From Levilinea saccharolytica (lineage in GTDB: Bacteria; Chloroflexota; Anaerolineae; Anaerolineales; Anaerolineaceae), in assembly GCF_001306035.1 (NCBI RefSeq), contig NZ_LGCM01000017.1, positions 1 through 36,069 of the forward strand: 36,069 nt of DNA, given 5' to 3'. Positions 7,499-15,683 of the stretch are shown here, one piece after another. The position numbers and the translations under genes were made by a program. Every line of letters starts with the position of its first letter. Within the stretch, counting starts at the first letter, position 1. The notes under the pieces are model-generated. The model made no database searches, was not told where the DNA came from, and saw nothing but the letters and a program-made list of their open reading frames with translations.

Positions 7499-8713
7499 TT
7501 AGCTCCATTCTACCAGCGCATCCACAATCCGGCGAGCGACTTCGGCTTTTTGCTGAAGGGGCAGCGTTTCTGTGCGGCCGTCGGCAAACACCAGGGTCAC
7601 GCGGTTGGTTTCAACCTCGAAGCCGGCGTCCGGGGCGGTGATGTCATTGGCGACGATGAGATCCAGGCGTTTGCGGGTGAGTTTGGATTGGGCGTTTTGC
7701 AGCAGATCCTGGCTCTCGGCGGCGAAACCCACCACCCGGAGGGGGTAGCCGCTTTGGGCACGGCGCGCGGCCACATCCGCCAGGATGTCGGCGGTGCGTT
7801 CCAGGTGAATCTGGGGGACAGTTTTCTCTTTTTTGATCTTCTCGCTGCTGGCTTCAGCAAGGCGAAAATCAGCCACGGCGGCCGCCATCACCAGAGCGTC
7901 GGCCTGGGCGGTTTCGGTCAGCACGGCGGCCTGCATCTCGGCGGCGGTTTTGACTGGTACCACGCGGCAGCCGAGGGGAGGCACCAGGGAGGTGGGGGCG
8001 GTGATGAGGGTGACGGCAGCGCCCGCATCCAGGGCCGCCCGTGCAACGGCGTAGCCCTGTTTGCCGGAGGAACGGTTGGTGATGACGCGCACCGGGTCAA
8101 TGGGTTCCTGCGTGCCGCCCGCGGTGATGACGATGTGCTTCCCGGCCAAGGGGCCGGATTGGGCCAGGGCCAGGCGGGCGGTATCGAGGATTTCGGCGGG
8201 TTCAGCCATGCGGCCGACGCCCACCAGTCCAGAAGCCAGGTGACCGGCGGCAGGCCCGACGAAAACCGCGCCGCGAGCGCGCAGGGTTTCCACGTTGGCG
8301 GCGGTGGCAGGGTGGGCGTACATGCCCGCGTCCATCGCGGGGGCCAGGATCATGGGACAGTGGCTGGCCAGGGCGGTGACGGTGAGCAGATTGTCGCCGA
8401 TACCGTGGGCAAGCTTGGCCAGAGTGGTGGCGCTGGCGGGAGCAATGAGCAGCAGGTCGGAAGCGCGCCCCAGGCCGATGTGAACCACATGGCCTTCGTT
8501 GCCCCACAGGTCTTGATCCACATAGGCTTTGCGCGCGGTGACCGAGGCGAAGGTGAGCGGGGAGATGAAATGGCAGGCGGATTGGGTGAGAACGACCTCC
8601 ACCAGGGCACCCATTTGACGCAGACGGGAGGCGATTTCGGCGGCTTTGTAGGCGGCGATGGAGCCAGTGACGCCGAGGACGATGGTTTTATTCTGGAAGG
8701 GGGTTTCCATCAT
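7499..8713 (-). CDS. coaBC: CoaBC: phosphopantothenoylcysteine synthetase/decarboxylase
   Basis: A bifunctional CoA-pathway enzyme that joins cysteine to 4'-phosphopantothenate (CoaB, C-terminal) and then decarboxylates the product with FMN (CoaC, N-terminal). The product is 404 residues, the family length. CoaC features: VTGSIAAYKA at 15-24, catalytic His in EGHVVHIG (His75 or His78), SATT in the FMN region. CoaB features: ITAGGTQEPIDPVR and NRSSGKQG, then AAAVADF and the KIKKEK lysines. Two CoaC positions are unusual: the PxMN motif reads PAMD (Asp128 for Asn), and the flap normally ACGxxGxGRM reads ASGLVGVGRM (Ser161 for Cys). In E. coli the corresponding Asn125 and Cys158 are catalytic. 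Start ATG 8713 (or 8710) overlaps coaX by 26 nt. Confidence 0.93.
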   Translation of the reverse strand: MMETPFQNKTIVLGVTGSIAAYKAAEIASRLRQMGALVEVVLTQSACHFISPLTFASVTARKAYVDQDLWGNEGHVVHIGLGRASDLLLIAPASATTLAKLAHGIGDNLLTVTALASHCPMILAPAMDAGMYAHPATAANVETLRARGAVFVGPAAGHLASGLVGVGRMAEPAEILDTARLALAQSGPLAGKHIVITAGGTQEPIDPVRVITNRSSGKQGYAVARAALDAGAAVTLITAPTSLVPPLGCRVVPVKTAAEMQAAVLTETAQADALVMAAAVADFRLAEASSEKIKKEKTVPQIHLERTADILADVAARRAQSGYPLRVVGFAAESQDLLQNAQSKLTRKRLDLIVANDITAPDAGFEVETNRVTLVFADGRTETLPLQQKAEVARRIVDALVEWS

Positions 8714-9476
8714 TTTGATTGAGTTCCCAGATGATGCGTAAGCCGTCGAGGGTGAGCCAGGGGGCGATGGTTTGAATGACAGAAGTATGTTTGGCGATCC
8801 GTTCAGAGTTGCCGCCGGTGGCGATGACTTTCATGTCCGGGCCCAATTCCTGACGGAAACGGGCCACCATGCCTTCGACCATGGCAACGTAGCCGTAGAG
8901 CAGGCCGGATTGGAGGGCGTGGACGGTGTTGCGGCCGATGACGGAGGGAGGCGGCAGCAGATCCACGCGAGGCAGCTTGGCGGCGCGCTGGAAGAGGGCG
9001 TCGGTGGCGATGCCAATGCCGGGGGAGATGGCGCCGCCCAGATAGCTGCCGTCGGCGGTAATGGCGTTGAAGGTGGTGGCGGTGCCAAAATCCACCACGC
9101 AGGCTGGGCCGCCAAACAGAAAATGCACCGCGACGGCATCGGCAATGCGGTCGGCGCCCACGGATTTTGGTTCCTCATAGAGGATGGTCACGCCGGTTTT
9201 AAGCTCGCTGCTGACCACCAGGGGGGACTGGTGCAGATACTGCTCACAGGCCTGCACCACGCGGCTGGTGAGCGGCGGAACCACGGAAGAAAGGCAGATG
9301 CCGTCCAGCTGGGTGGGAGCACAGCCGCCGTGCTGGAGCAAGCCCAAAATTTGCAGGCCGTATTCGTCCGGCATGCGTTCGTGATCGGTGGCCAGGCGCC
9401 AGCGCCCGCCCAATTTGGTGCCCTCGTACAGGCCCAGGGTCAGATTGGTGTTGCCGATGTCGATGGTTAAGAGCAT
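8688..9476 (-). CDS. coaX: Type III pantothenate kinase CoaX
   Basis: Phosphorylates pantothenate, the first committed step of CoA synthesis, upstream of CoaBC in the same pathway. Start ATG 9476 gives MLLTIDIGNTN, the family N-terminus; AAAGGA lies about 9 nt upstream. A longer reading to 9536 only adds a basic, unconserved extension that overlaps the upstream gene. The product is 262 residues. ASKHA-fold motifs: DIGNTN (6-11, phosphate loop), GADRIAD (107-113), DFGTATT (129-135). Type III enzymes are not inhibited by CoA and need a monovalent cation; that is family knowledge. It overlaps coaBC, so the two are coupled. Confidence 0.95.
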   Translation of the reverse strand: MLLTIDIGNTNLTLGLYEGTKLGGRWRLATDHERMPDEYGLQILGLLQHGGCAPTQLDGICLSSVVPPLTSRVVQACEQYLHQSPLVVSSELKTGVTILYEEPKSVGADRIADAVAVHFLFGGPACVVDFGTATTFNAITADGSYLGGAISPGIGIATDALFQRAAKLPRVDLLPPPSVIGRNTVHALQSGLLYGYVAMVEGMVARFRQELGPDMKVIATGGNSERIAKHTSVIQTIAPWLTLDGLRIIWELNQNDGNPLPE

Positions 9477-9489
9477 AGAAAGGGGTCCT

Positions 9490-11388
9490 TTAGCCCTCCG
9501 CCCGCACCGCCTCGATAATCTCGGCTGCATAATCAAAGCGGTTAAAGGCCGGGATCAGATAAATGCCCTGTGAAAAGGCGCGCACTTGATGGATTAATTC
9601 TATCGCAATTTGCACCCCGACGGCAGCGCCGTTTTCACCGGATTCTTCCATGCGGCGCATGAGATCGGCAGGGATGTTGATGCCGGGGACTTCGTGGTGC
9701 AGGAAGGCGGCATGGCGGGCGTTGGCCAGCGGGAGAATACCTGCCAAAAGAGGCACCGGCAGCGGGCCGTATTGATCGGCATAAAACTGCAAGAACGCCT
9801 GGGCGACGCTGGGGTTAAAAATTGGCTGGGTGAGGAGGAAATCGGCACCGGCGCTGAGTTTACGGCGCAGGTTCTTGATCTCCTGTGCGGGGTCAGAGGG
9901 GTTGAGATTCAGGGCGCAGCCGACGAAAAAGCTGGTGGGTTGGCCGATTTCGGTTCCGGCGTGATCCACGCCCGCGTTAAAACCCTGTTTGATGAGCTTG
10001 ATCAGGCCGGAGGGCACCAGATCATAATTGTCCATGGCTTCGGGGTAGTCTCCGATGGCGGTGGGGTCGCCCATGACCACGAACACATTGCGTGCATCCA
10101 GGGCGTGGGCGGCCAGGAGGTCACCTTGAATACGAAGCAGAGAGCGCCCGCGGGTGGGGAAATGGACAACGGTTTCCACGTTGATTTTGCGCTGGAGCAG
10201 GTTGCAGACCGCCCAGGGGCTCATGCGCATGCGCGCCATGGGGCTGTCGGCGACGTTGATCACATCTGCGCCCGCGTCAGACAGCAGGCTGGCCCCAGCG
10301 AGGAGCTTATGGGTGGAGACCCCGCGGGGGGGATCCATTTCCACGGCGATGACAAAACGGCCCGCGGCCAGTTTTTGGGCCAGTTGGGTGGGTTGGAAGG
10401 CGTCGGGAACGTTATCTTCGATCTCAGCGGCCGCGGCGGGCACAGCGGCAGACCAGGTCTTGGGGTCAGCCGTCTGGACAGCCTGAGCCATAGTCTGGAT
10501 GTGTGCGGGGGTGGTTCCACAGCAGCCGCCGATGAGGTGCGCACCGGACTGCCAGAAAGCCAGGGCGTATTCATGGAAGTAATCGGCAGCAGCCGGGTAC
10601 ATGATGCGCCCGCCCATTTGTTCCGGCCAGCCGGCATTGGGCATGACAGAATAGGCCGCGTCGGGGACGGCCTGGCGCATGGCTTTGAGAATGCGCAGGA
10701 TCTGGGACGGGCCGCCGGAACAATTGACGCCGATGACATCCGCACCGGTTTGCTGCAGGCGGGCGGCCACCTTGGCGGGGGAATCGCCCAGGAGGGTGCG
10801 GTCGTCGCGGGTGAAGGTCATGGAAGCGATGATGGGCAGGTGCGGGGCTACGTGGCGGGCAGCCTCGATGGCGGCGACGACCTCATATAAATCGGTCATG
10901 GTCTCGATGATGAGTACATCCGCGCCGGCGCCGGCCAGGGCAGCGATCTGTTCGGCGAAGGCCTGACGGGCTTCTTCCAACTGTACCCGGCCAAAGGGAG
11001 CCAGACGCACCCCCAGGGGGCCGATATCGCCGGCGATGAGAACATCTTTAAAAGAGGCCAGGATTACCCGGCGGGCCAATTCCACGGCGGCGGCGTTGAT
11101 TTGGGCGGTTTGGTTTTCGAGACCGTGGCGGGCCAACTTGTAGCGGTTGGCGCTGAAGGTGTTGGTCTGGATCATCTGCGAACCCGCTTCGATATATTCT
11201 CGGTGGATTTGAGCCACCACAGCGGGTTGATCCAGGTTAAGTTTGTCAAAACAATCGTCAAAAGCCACGCCGCGCTGGTTGAGCAGGGTTCCCATGGCCC
11301 CATCACCGATGATGGGATGCGGCTGGGACCGGAGCATCTCCCAAAGCAGGGAATTGCGGCTGGGGGTGGCGGCAGGGGTTAAGTTCAT
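9490..11388 (-). CDS. Bifunctional homocysteine S-methyltransferase / methylenetetrahydrofolate reductase
   Basis: A 632-residue fusion. Residues about 22-300 are a zinc-dependent homocysteine methyltransferase barrel: GDGAMGT at 29-34, first zinc Cys in GVNCSGGP (Cys223) and the pair in GGCCGTTP (Cys289-Cys290). Residues about 345-625 are a MetF-type FAD barrel (FVIAVEMDPPRG, VFVVMGDPT, FLLTQPIFN). The reductase half makes 5-methyl-THF, the donor for MetH; the methyltransferase half may use another methyl donor such as S-methylmethionine or SAM. Start ATG 11388 has AGGAGG 6 nt upstream and overlaps the metH stop by 4 nt. The same architecture is known from YitJ-type proteins (PRK08645 family). 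Placement behind metH under a SAM riboswitch supports a methionine-cycle role. Confidence 0.93.
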   Translation of the reverse strand: MNLTPAATPSRNSLLWEMLRSQPHPIIGDGAMGTLLNQRGVAFDDCFDKLNLDQPAVVAQIHREYIEAGSQMIQTNTFSANRYKLARHGLENQTAQINAAAVELARRVILASFKDVLIAGDIGPLGVRLAPFGRVQLEEARQAFAEQIAALAGAGADVLIIETMTDLYEVVAAIEAARHVAPHLPIIASMTFTRDDRTLLGDSPAKVAARLQQTGADVIGVNCSGGPSQILRILKAMRQAVPDAAYSVMPNAGWPEQMGGRIMYPAAADYFHEYALAFWQSGAHLIGGCCGTTPAHIQTMAQAVQTADPKTWSAAVPAAAAEIEDNVPDAFQPTQLAQKLAAGRFVIAVEMDPPRGVSTHKLLAGASLLSDAGADVINVADSPMARMRMSPWAVCNLLQRKINVETVVHFPTRGRSLLRIQGDLLAAHALDARNVFVVMGDPTAIGDYPEAMDNYDLVPSGLIKLIKQGFNAGVDHAGTEIGQPTSFFVGCALNLNPSDPAQEIKNLRRKLSAGADFLLTQPIFNPSVAQAFLQFYADQYGPLPVPLLAGILPLANARHAAFLHHEVPGINIPADLMRRMEESGENGAAVGVQIAIELIHQVRAFSQGIYLIPAFNRFDYAAEIIEAVRAEG

Positions 11389-14300
11389 GACTGGCCTCCT
11401 GCGGCGCTGCGCATGAGCTGATCCACTCGCGATTCGCCGATGTTGAAATATTTGGCGGCCGGGTGGTGGACGATGACGGCAGCGGTGGATTGTTCGGGAA
11501 CCAACTGGTAGGCCGAGGTGAGGGACATGCCCAGTTCGCTTTCAGCGGGCAGCAGTTCGAACACTTTGGCATGGTCGGGCAGCTCGGGGATGGCGGGGTA
11601 GCCCCAAGAATAACGTTTGCCCTGTTCCAAGGGCAGACCCAGCTCACGCAGGATGTGGCGGTGGAGATATTCGGCGGTGGCTTCGGCGGTCTGCACGGCC
11701 AAACCGTGGGTGAAATAGGCTTCGGAATAGTCGCCCGCTTCCTGAAGGCGGTCGAAACGTTGGGAGGCCTCCAGCCCAACGGTGACCACCTGGAAGGCGA
11801 CGACATCCATCTGCGGCGAGCCGAGGGGCAGGAAATAATCCGCCAGGCAAAGGAATTCGCCGTTGAGCTGGCGCGGGAATTGGAAGCGTTGAATCTCCGC
11901 CGGTGAGCCGGAAGCCACACTGCCTGGGTCAAAGATGACCAGGTCATCGCCTTCGGCCTGGGCGGGCCAATAGCCGTACACCGCCTGGGGGCGCAGCCAG
12001 CCTTCCTGCACGGCCTGCTTGCGCATGCGGTCGAGACGCTCTTCGTATTCGGCTTGCAATTTCTCCCAGGCCTGGCCGTGGGTGTTTTTGGCGCCCCAAG
12101 ACAGGCGGAAAAGTTCATTCTTGGATAGATGCTGCATGACCATTTCCAGAGGCATATCGCGCACGACGCGCGGCCCCCAAATGGGCGGACGGGGGATGAC
12201 AACGGCGGGGGCAATTTGGGCACGGCGAGGGGCAGCCGCGGGAACGGCAGCTTCGGCGGCGGCGCGGTTGAATTCCATATCCGATTCGCGCTGCACGGCT
12301 TCCAGGGCGGCGGTGCGCTGCTGAGGATCCGAAAGGGTGTCCATGACGGCCAGACCCTCGAAGGCGTCTTTGCAGTAGAACACCCCGGCGGCGTAGGTAT
12401 CGCCGGATTCAGTGCGCAGAATGCGGCGGCCAAAGCGGCGGTTGATGGCGGCACCGCCGATGAGGACGGGGAAAGACAGGCCGCGGCGGTGCAGCTCGTT
12501 GACGATGAGGGGCATTTGCTTGCTGGTGCTGACCAGGAGAGCGCTGAGGCCGATGGCATCGGCGTTGACTTCCACCGCTTTGGAGATGATGGTATCGGCG
12601 GGAACCTGCTTACCCAGGTCAATGACGGTGTAGCCGTTGTTGGACAGGATGGTTTTGACCAGGTTTTTGCCGATGTCGTGTACATCCCCATACACGGTGG
12701 CGAGCACCAGGGTGCCTTTGCTGGTTCCGGCCTTGCGCTCCAGGTAGTTTTCCAGATGGGCGACAGCTTTTTTCATGACCTCGGCGGACTGGAGGACGAA
12801 GGGCAGAATCAGCTCGCCGGAGCCGAATTTATCGCCGACCTCTTTCATGGCAGGCAGCAGGACGGTGTTCAAAACGGTGACAGCGGTGGCGTGTTTGCTG
12901 CCCGGTTCGCGCTGGATGATGGTATCAATATCGGCTTCGATGTCCTCCTTGTGACGGTGGAGGATGCGCCAGTGCAGGCGCTGTTCGGGGGTCATGGCGC
13001 TGAGTTCGGCCTGCTGGGTGGAGGTCTGGGCGTTGGCGGGGCCGCTGCGGTTTTGGAAATGCTGCAGCAGGCGCTGGAGAGCTTCGGGATGGCGATTAAA
13101 AATGAGATCTTCAGCCAGAAGGCGTTCTTCGGCGGGAATTTCTGCGATGGGAACGATATGGGCGGGGTTGACGATAGCCATATCCAGGCCTGCCTGGACG
13201 GCGTGGTAGAGCATGACCGAATTGATGACCGCGCGAGCGGCAGGGGCCAGGCCGAAGGAAACGTTGCTGACGCCCAGAGAGGTGAGGACGCCGGGCAGCT
13301 CTTTTTTGATCTGGCGGATGCCCTCAATGGTCTCCACGGCCGAGGCGGCAAATTCGGGGTCGCCAGTCGCGAGGGTGAAGGTGAGGTCGTCGTAGACCAG
13401 ATCCTGTGGGCGCAGGCCAAACTCGTTGACGGCGATGTCGTATATGCGGCGGGCGACTTGCAGCTTGCGCTCGGCGGTCTTGGCCATGCCGCTCTCGTCA
13501 ATGGTGAGGGCGATGACAGCGGCGTTGTATTTCTTGGCCAGGGCCAAAATGCGGTCCATGCGGGCGCGCCCACCTTCTAGATGTGTGCTGTTGATCAGGC
13601 AGCGGCCGGGGGCGGTTTGCAAGGCCAGTTCCAGCACTTCGGGTTCGGTGGTATCAATCACCAAAGGGAGGCGCACCACGGGTGCCAGCGTTTTGATCAG
13701 ACGGCGCATGAGCTCGCCTTCGTCGGGACGTTCGGTCAGGGCGGTGCAGAGATCCAGCCCGTGAGCGCCGGAGTCAATTTGCTGCTGGGCAATGGTGAGG
13801 GCGGCGTCAAAATCTTCATTGAGGATAGCTTGCTTGAAGATGCGCGAGCCCTGGGTGTTGAGCCGTTCGCCGATGAGGAAGGGGCGCGGCTCCTGCTGCA
13901 TCGGCTGGGCCTGAATGGCGGAGGCCAGCCGGGGGACGGAGGGGGCGCTGACCGCGGGGGCGGGCTGGCCGCGGAGTTTCTCGACCAGCAGGCGCATGTG
14001 GTCTGGGGTGGTGCCGCAGCAGCCGCCGACCACCGAAACGCGGTATTTGCGCACGAATTCGGCCATTTCTTCGGCGAAGGGCTCCGGCAGCAGCGGATAC
14101 ACCGCCTGGCCGTCCACGTTGAGGGGCAGGCCGGCGTTGGGGATGCAGGAGATGGGCAGGGGCGAAAGCTCACCCAGGACGCGGATGGGTTCGCGCATGT
14201 AATCGGGACCGGTGGAGCAGTTGAGGCCGATCACATCCACAGGGAGCCCTTCCAGAATGGCCAGCACGGCGGTGATGTCGGTGCCGAGGAGCATGCGTCC

Positions 14301-14927
14301 GGTGGTGTCCAGCGTGACCTGAGCCTGAATGGGCAGGCGGGTTTGAGTGCGTTGGAAGGCCTGCTGCAGGCCGTCAATGGCGGCTTTGACTTCCAAAATA
14401 TCCTGCGAGGTTTCGATGAGCAGCAGATCTACGCCGCCCTCGATGAGACCTTGAGCCTGCTCGGCAAAGATATCGGACAGTTCCTGGAAGGTGATGTTGG
14501 ACAGTTCTGGATCGTTCATGGAGGGGAGCTTGCCGCTGGGGCCGATGGAACCGGCAACGAAGCGCGGCTGGCCGGTGGCGGCGGCAAATTCATCGGCGAC
14601 CTTGCGAGCCAGGGCGGCGGCAGCGCGGTTGATTTCCAGCACGCGGCTGCCCAGGCCGTACTCGCCCAGGGTGAGGCGGTTGGCGCGGAAGGTGCAGGTT
14701 TCCAGAACATCCACACCGGCTTCCATGAAGGAGCGGTGCACCTTTTCCACCGCGGAGGGTTGGGTGATAACCAGGTAATCATTGCAGCCCAGGGTGCGCT
14801 CGCCGCCAAAATCCTCAGCGGTGAGGTTCATTTTTTGCAGGCTGGTGCCCATCGCGCCGTCAAAAACCAGAACTTTTTGTGCCAGGGCATCCAGGTAGCG
14901 CCGGTTGGTGAAATTGAGTGTTGTCAT
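11385..14927 (-). CDS. metH: Cobalamin-dependent methionine synthase MetH
   Basis: Transfers the methyl of 5-methyl-THF to homocysteine through cobalamin. ATG 14927 is chosen: GAGGAG lies 6 nt upstream and the product begins at the usual point. A longer reading to 15080 would run through the riboswitch and terminator. The product is 1180 residues with all four modules. Homocysteine domain: FDGAMGTSL at 22-30, zinc ligands Cys237 and Cys303-Cys304. Pterin domain: about 345-620, starting LIGERLNTQGS. Cap plus B12 domain: about 645-870, with DVHDIGKN where His750 is the lower cobalt ligand. SAM-binding activation domain: about 900-1180, with RYSWGYPAIPELPDH. Expression should fall when SAM is high, through the SAM-I leader just upstream. 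Confidence 0.97.
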   Translation of the reverse strand: MTTLNFTNRRYLDALAQKVLVFDGAMGTSLQKMNLTAEDFGGERTLGCNDYLVITQPSAVEKVHRSFMEAGVDVLETCTFRANRLTLGEYGLGSRVLEINRAAAALARKVADEFAAATGQPRFVAGSIGPSGKLPSMNDPELSNITFQELSDIFAEQAQGLIEGGVDLLLIETSQDILEVKAAIDGLQQAFQRTQTRLPIQAQVTLDTTGRMLLGTDITAVLAILEGLPVDVIGLNCSTGPDYMREPIRVLGELSPLPISCIPNAGLPLNVDGQAVYPLLPEPFAEEMAEFVRKYRVSVVGGCCGTTPDHMRLLVEKLRGQPAPAVSAPSVPRLASAIQAQPMQQEPRPFLIGERLNTQGSRIFKQAILNEDFDAALTIAQQQIDSGAHGLDLCTALTERPDEGELMRRLIKTLAPVVRLPLVIDTTEPEVLELALQTAPGRCLINSTHLEGGRARMDRILALAKKYNAAVIALTIDESGMAKTAERKLQVARRIYDIAVNEFGLRPQDLVYDDLTFTLATGDPEFAASAVETIEGIRQIKKELPGVLTSLGVSNVSFGLAPAARAVINSVMLYHAVQAGLDMAIVNPAHIVPIAEIPAEERLLAEDLIFNRHPEALQRLLQHFQNRSGPANAQTSTQQAELSAMTPEQRLHWRILHRHKEDIEADIDTIIQREPGSKHATAVTVLNTVLLPAMKEVGDKFGSGELILPFVLQSAEVMKKAVAHLENYLERKAGTSKGTLVLATVYGDVHDIGKNLVKTILSNNGYTVIDLGKQVPADTIISKAVEVNADAIGLSALLVSTSKQMPLIVNELHRRGLSFPVLIGGAAINRRFGRRILRTESGDTYAAGVFYCKDAFEGLAVMDTLSDPQQRTAALEAVQRESDMEFNRAAAEAAVPAAAPRRAQIAPAVVIPRPPIWGPRVVRDMPLEMVMQHLSKNELFRLSWGAKNTHGQAWEKLQAEYEERLDRMRKQAVQEGWLRPQAVYGYWPAQAEGDDLVIFDPGSVASGSPAEIQRFQFPRQLNGEFLCLADYFLPLGSPQMDVVAFQVVTVGLEASQRFDRLQEAGDYSEAYFTHGLAVQTAEATAEYLHRHILRELGLPLEQGKRYSWGYPAIPELPDHAKVFELLPAESELGMSLTSAYQLVPEQSTAAVIVHHPAAKYFNIGESRVDQLMRSAAGGQS

Positions 14928-14941
14928 GTTCCGCTCCTCAT

Positions 14942-14972
14942 AAAAAAAGCCTCTACGTAGGAAACGAGAGGC
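14942..14972 (-). terminator. Regulated terminator between SAM-I aptamer and metH
   Basis: On the minus strand the hairpin GCCTCTCGT...ACGTAGAGGC (14972-14949, one bulged base) is followed by seven T residues (14948-14942). The metH Shine-Dalgarno and ATG come directly after it. This is the expected expression platform of a transcription-attenuating SAM-I switch. Confidence 0.92.
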
Positions 14973-14994
14973 ATCATGACATGCATATGCTTCC

Positions 14995-15110
14995 CTCATC
15001 TCCCAGAAGTCCGCCTCGTTGGGCTGCTTCTGCCGGAATTGGCACCTACAATCGCACGATTGTGGTTGCCGAGGTTTCACAGGGCCGATCCCTCCACCTC
15101 TCTGGATGAG
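14995..15110 (-). promoter_or_regulatory. SAM-I (S-box) riboswitch controlling metH
   Basis: Read on the minus strand from 15110, the consensus elements appear in order. P1 5' strand is CTCATC, followed by AGAGAGGTGGAGGGA, GGCCC, and GAAACCTCGGCAACC forming P2 and the kink-turn/pseudoknot region. P3 is ACAATCG-TG-CGATTGT, then GGTGCCAATTCC, a P4 hairpin and P1 3' strand GATGAG (15000-14995). All core SAM-contact segments of the S-box are present. A terminator follows 22 nt later and then metH, so the expected logic is high SAM, terminator formed, operon off. Confidence 0.97.
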
Positions 15111-15143
15111 TGGGCGTTGAACGCCCAGGATTAATTTCTACCC

Positions 15144-15170
15144 ATTCTATCACATTATCGGATTTGTCAA
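15144..15170 (-). promoter_or_regulatory. Putative sigma-70-type promoter of the metH operon
   Basis: Minus-strand TTGACA (15170-15165) and TAGAAT (15149-15144) are 15 nt apart, a short spacer; a second TTGACA copy sits 8 nt farther upstream (15178-15173). The predicted start of transcription near 15137 gives a leader that begins about 27 nt before the SAM-I aptamer. Position fits well; the spacer is the weak point. Confidence 0.55.
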
Positions 15171-15217
15171 GGTGTCAATCTAAAATTGCGAGAAAGACGG
15201 GCGGCAAGCCTGAGGGG

Positions 15218-15248
15218 TTGAGTGCAAAGCGGCAAAGGCGGGTATAAT
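15218..15248 (+). promoter_or_regulatory. Putative promoter of the 15288 gene / selA operon
   Basis: A consensus TATAAT (15243-15248, preceded by GGG) lies about 40 nt before ATG 15288. A possible -35 TTGAGT (15218-15223) is 19 nt upstream. It is divergent from the metH promoter. AGGAG precedes the start codon by 10 nt, so this leader is a normal one. Confidence 0.5.
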
Positions 15249-15287
15249 CAAGGTACACATCCTGGTGCGCCGTAGGAGCCAAGAAGC

Positions 15288-15683
15288 ATGCTGCCTTTAA
15301 GTCCGTTTATTCTTGCCGGTTTCTTGTTGGCAATCGTCGGTTGGGGAGGGGTGGCGGTGTTGGTTTTTTTCACCTTGCCCACCCTGGGGCCGCGCTGGCT
15401 GTTTATGCTTTTCCTACTGCAAGCCCTCAGCGGAACCGTGATGCCGTTGATTGCGCTGATTCACCGCCGCTTTGCGGGCAAGTACGGCGTCGAGGGGACG
15501 GTGATCGTGCGCCAGGCGATTTGGGTGGGGGTGTACGGCGACATTCTGGTGTGGCTGATGATGGGGCGTGTGATGACCACCCAGATGGCTGTTTTTTTAG
15601 GATTGGGGTTTGTCTTAATTGAATTTTTCCTGCGAATGCGGGAGCGCAGCCACTTCCAGCCCGGGGTTCCAGAGAATGAGTGA
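15288..15683 (+). CDS. Small four-helix membrane protein of unknown function
   Basis: A 131-residue protein with four hydrophobic segments (about residues 5-28, 38-58, 73-93 and 98-112) separated by short loops; a basic HRRFAGKYG loop follows helix 2. The tail is charged and soluble. I do not recognise a family or motif. AGGAG is 10 nt upstream of ATG 15288. Its last 8 nt overlap the selA start (ATG 15676), and selA in turn overlaps the M24 peptidase, so the three are probably one transcript. That linkage does not by itself say what the protein does. Confidence 0.75.
   Translation: MLPLSPFILAGFLLAIVGWGGVAVLVFFTLPTLGPRWLFMLFLLQALSGTVMPLIALIHRRFAGKYGVEGTVIVRQAIWVGVYGDILVWLMMGRVMTTQMAVFLGLGFVLIEFFLRMRERSHFQPGVPENE

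Noticed and set aside
9610-14960. Three long plus-strand frames (about 9610-10890, 12129-13580, 13581-14960)
   Set aside because: All lie opposite metH and the Hcy-methyltransferase/MTHFR gene, whose motifs are unmistakable; the plus frames are Gly/His/Asp/Gln-rich with no recognisable domain.
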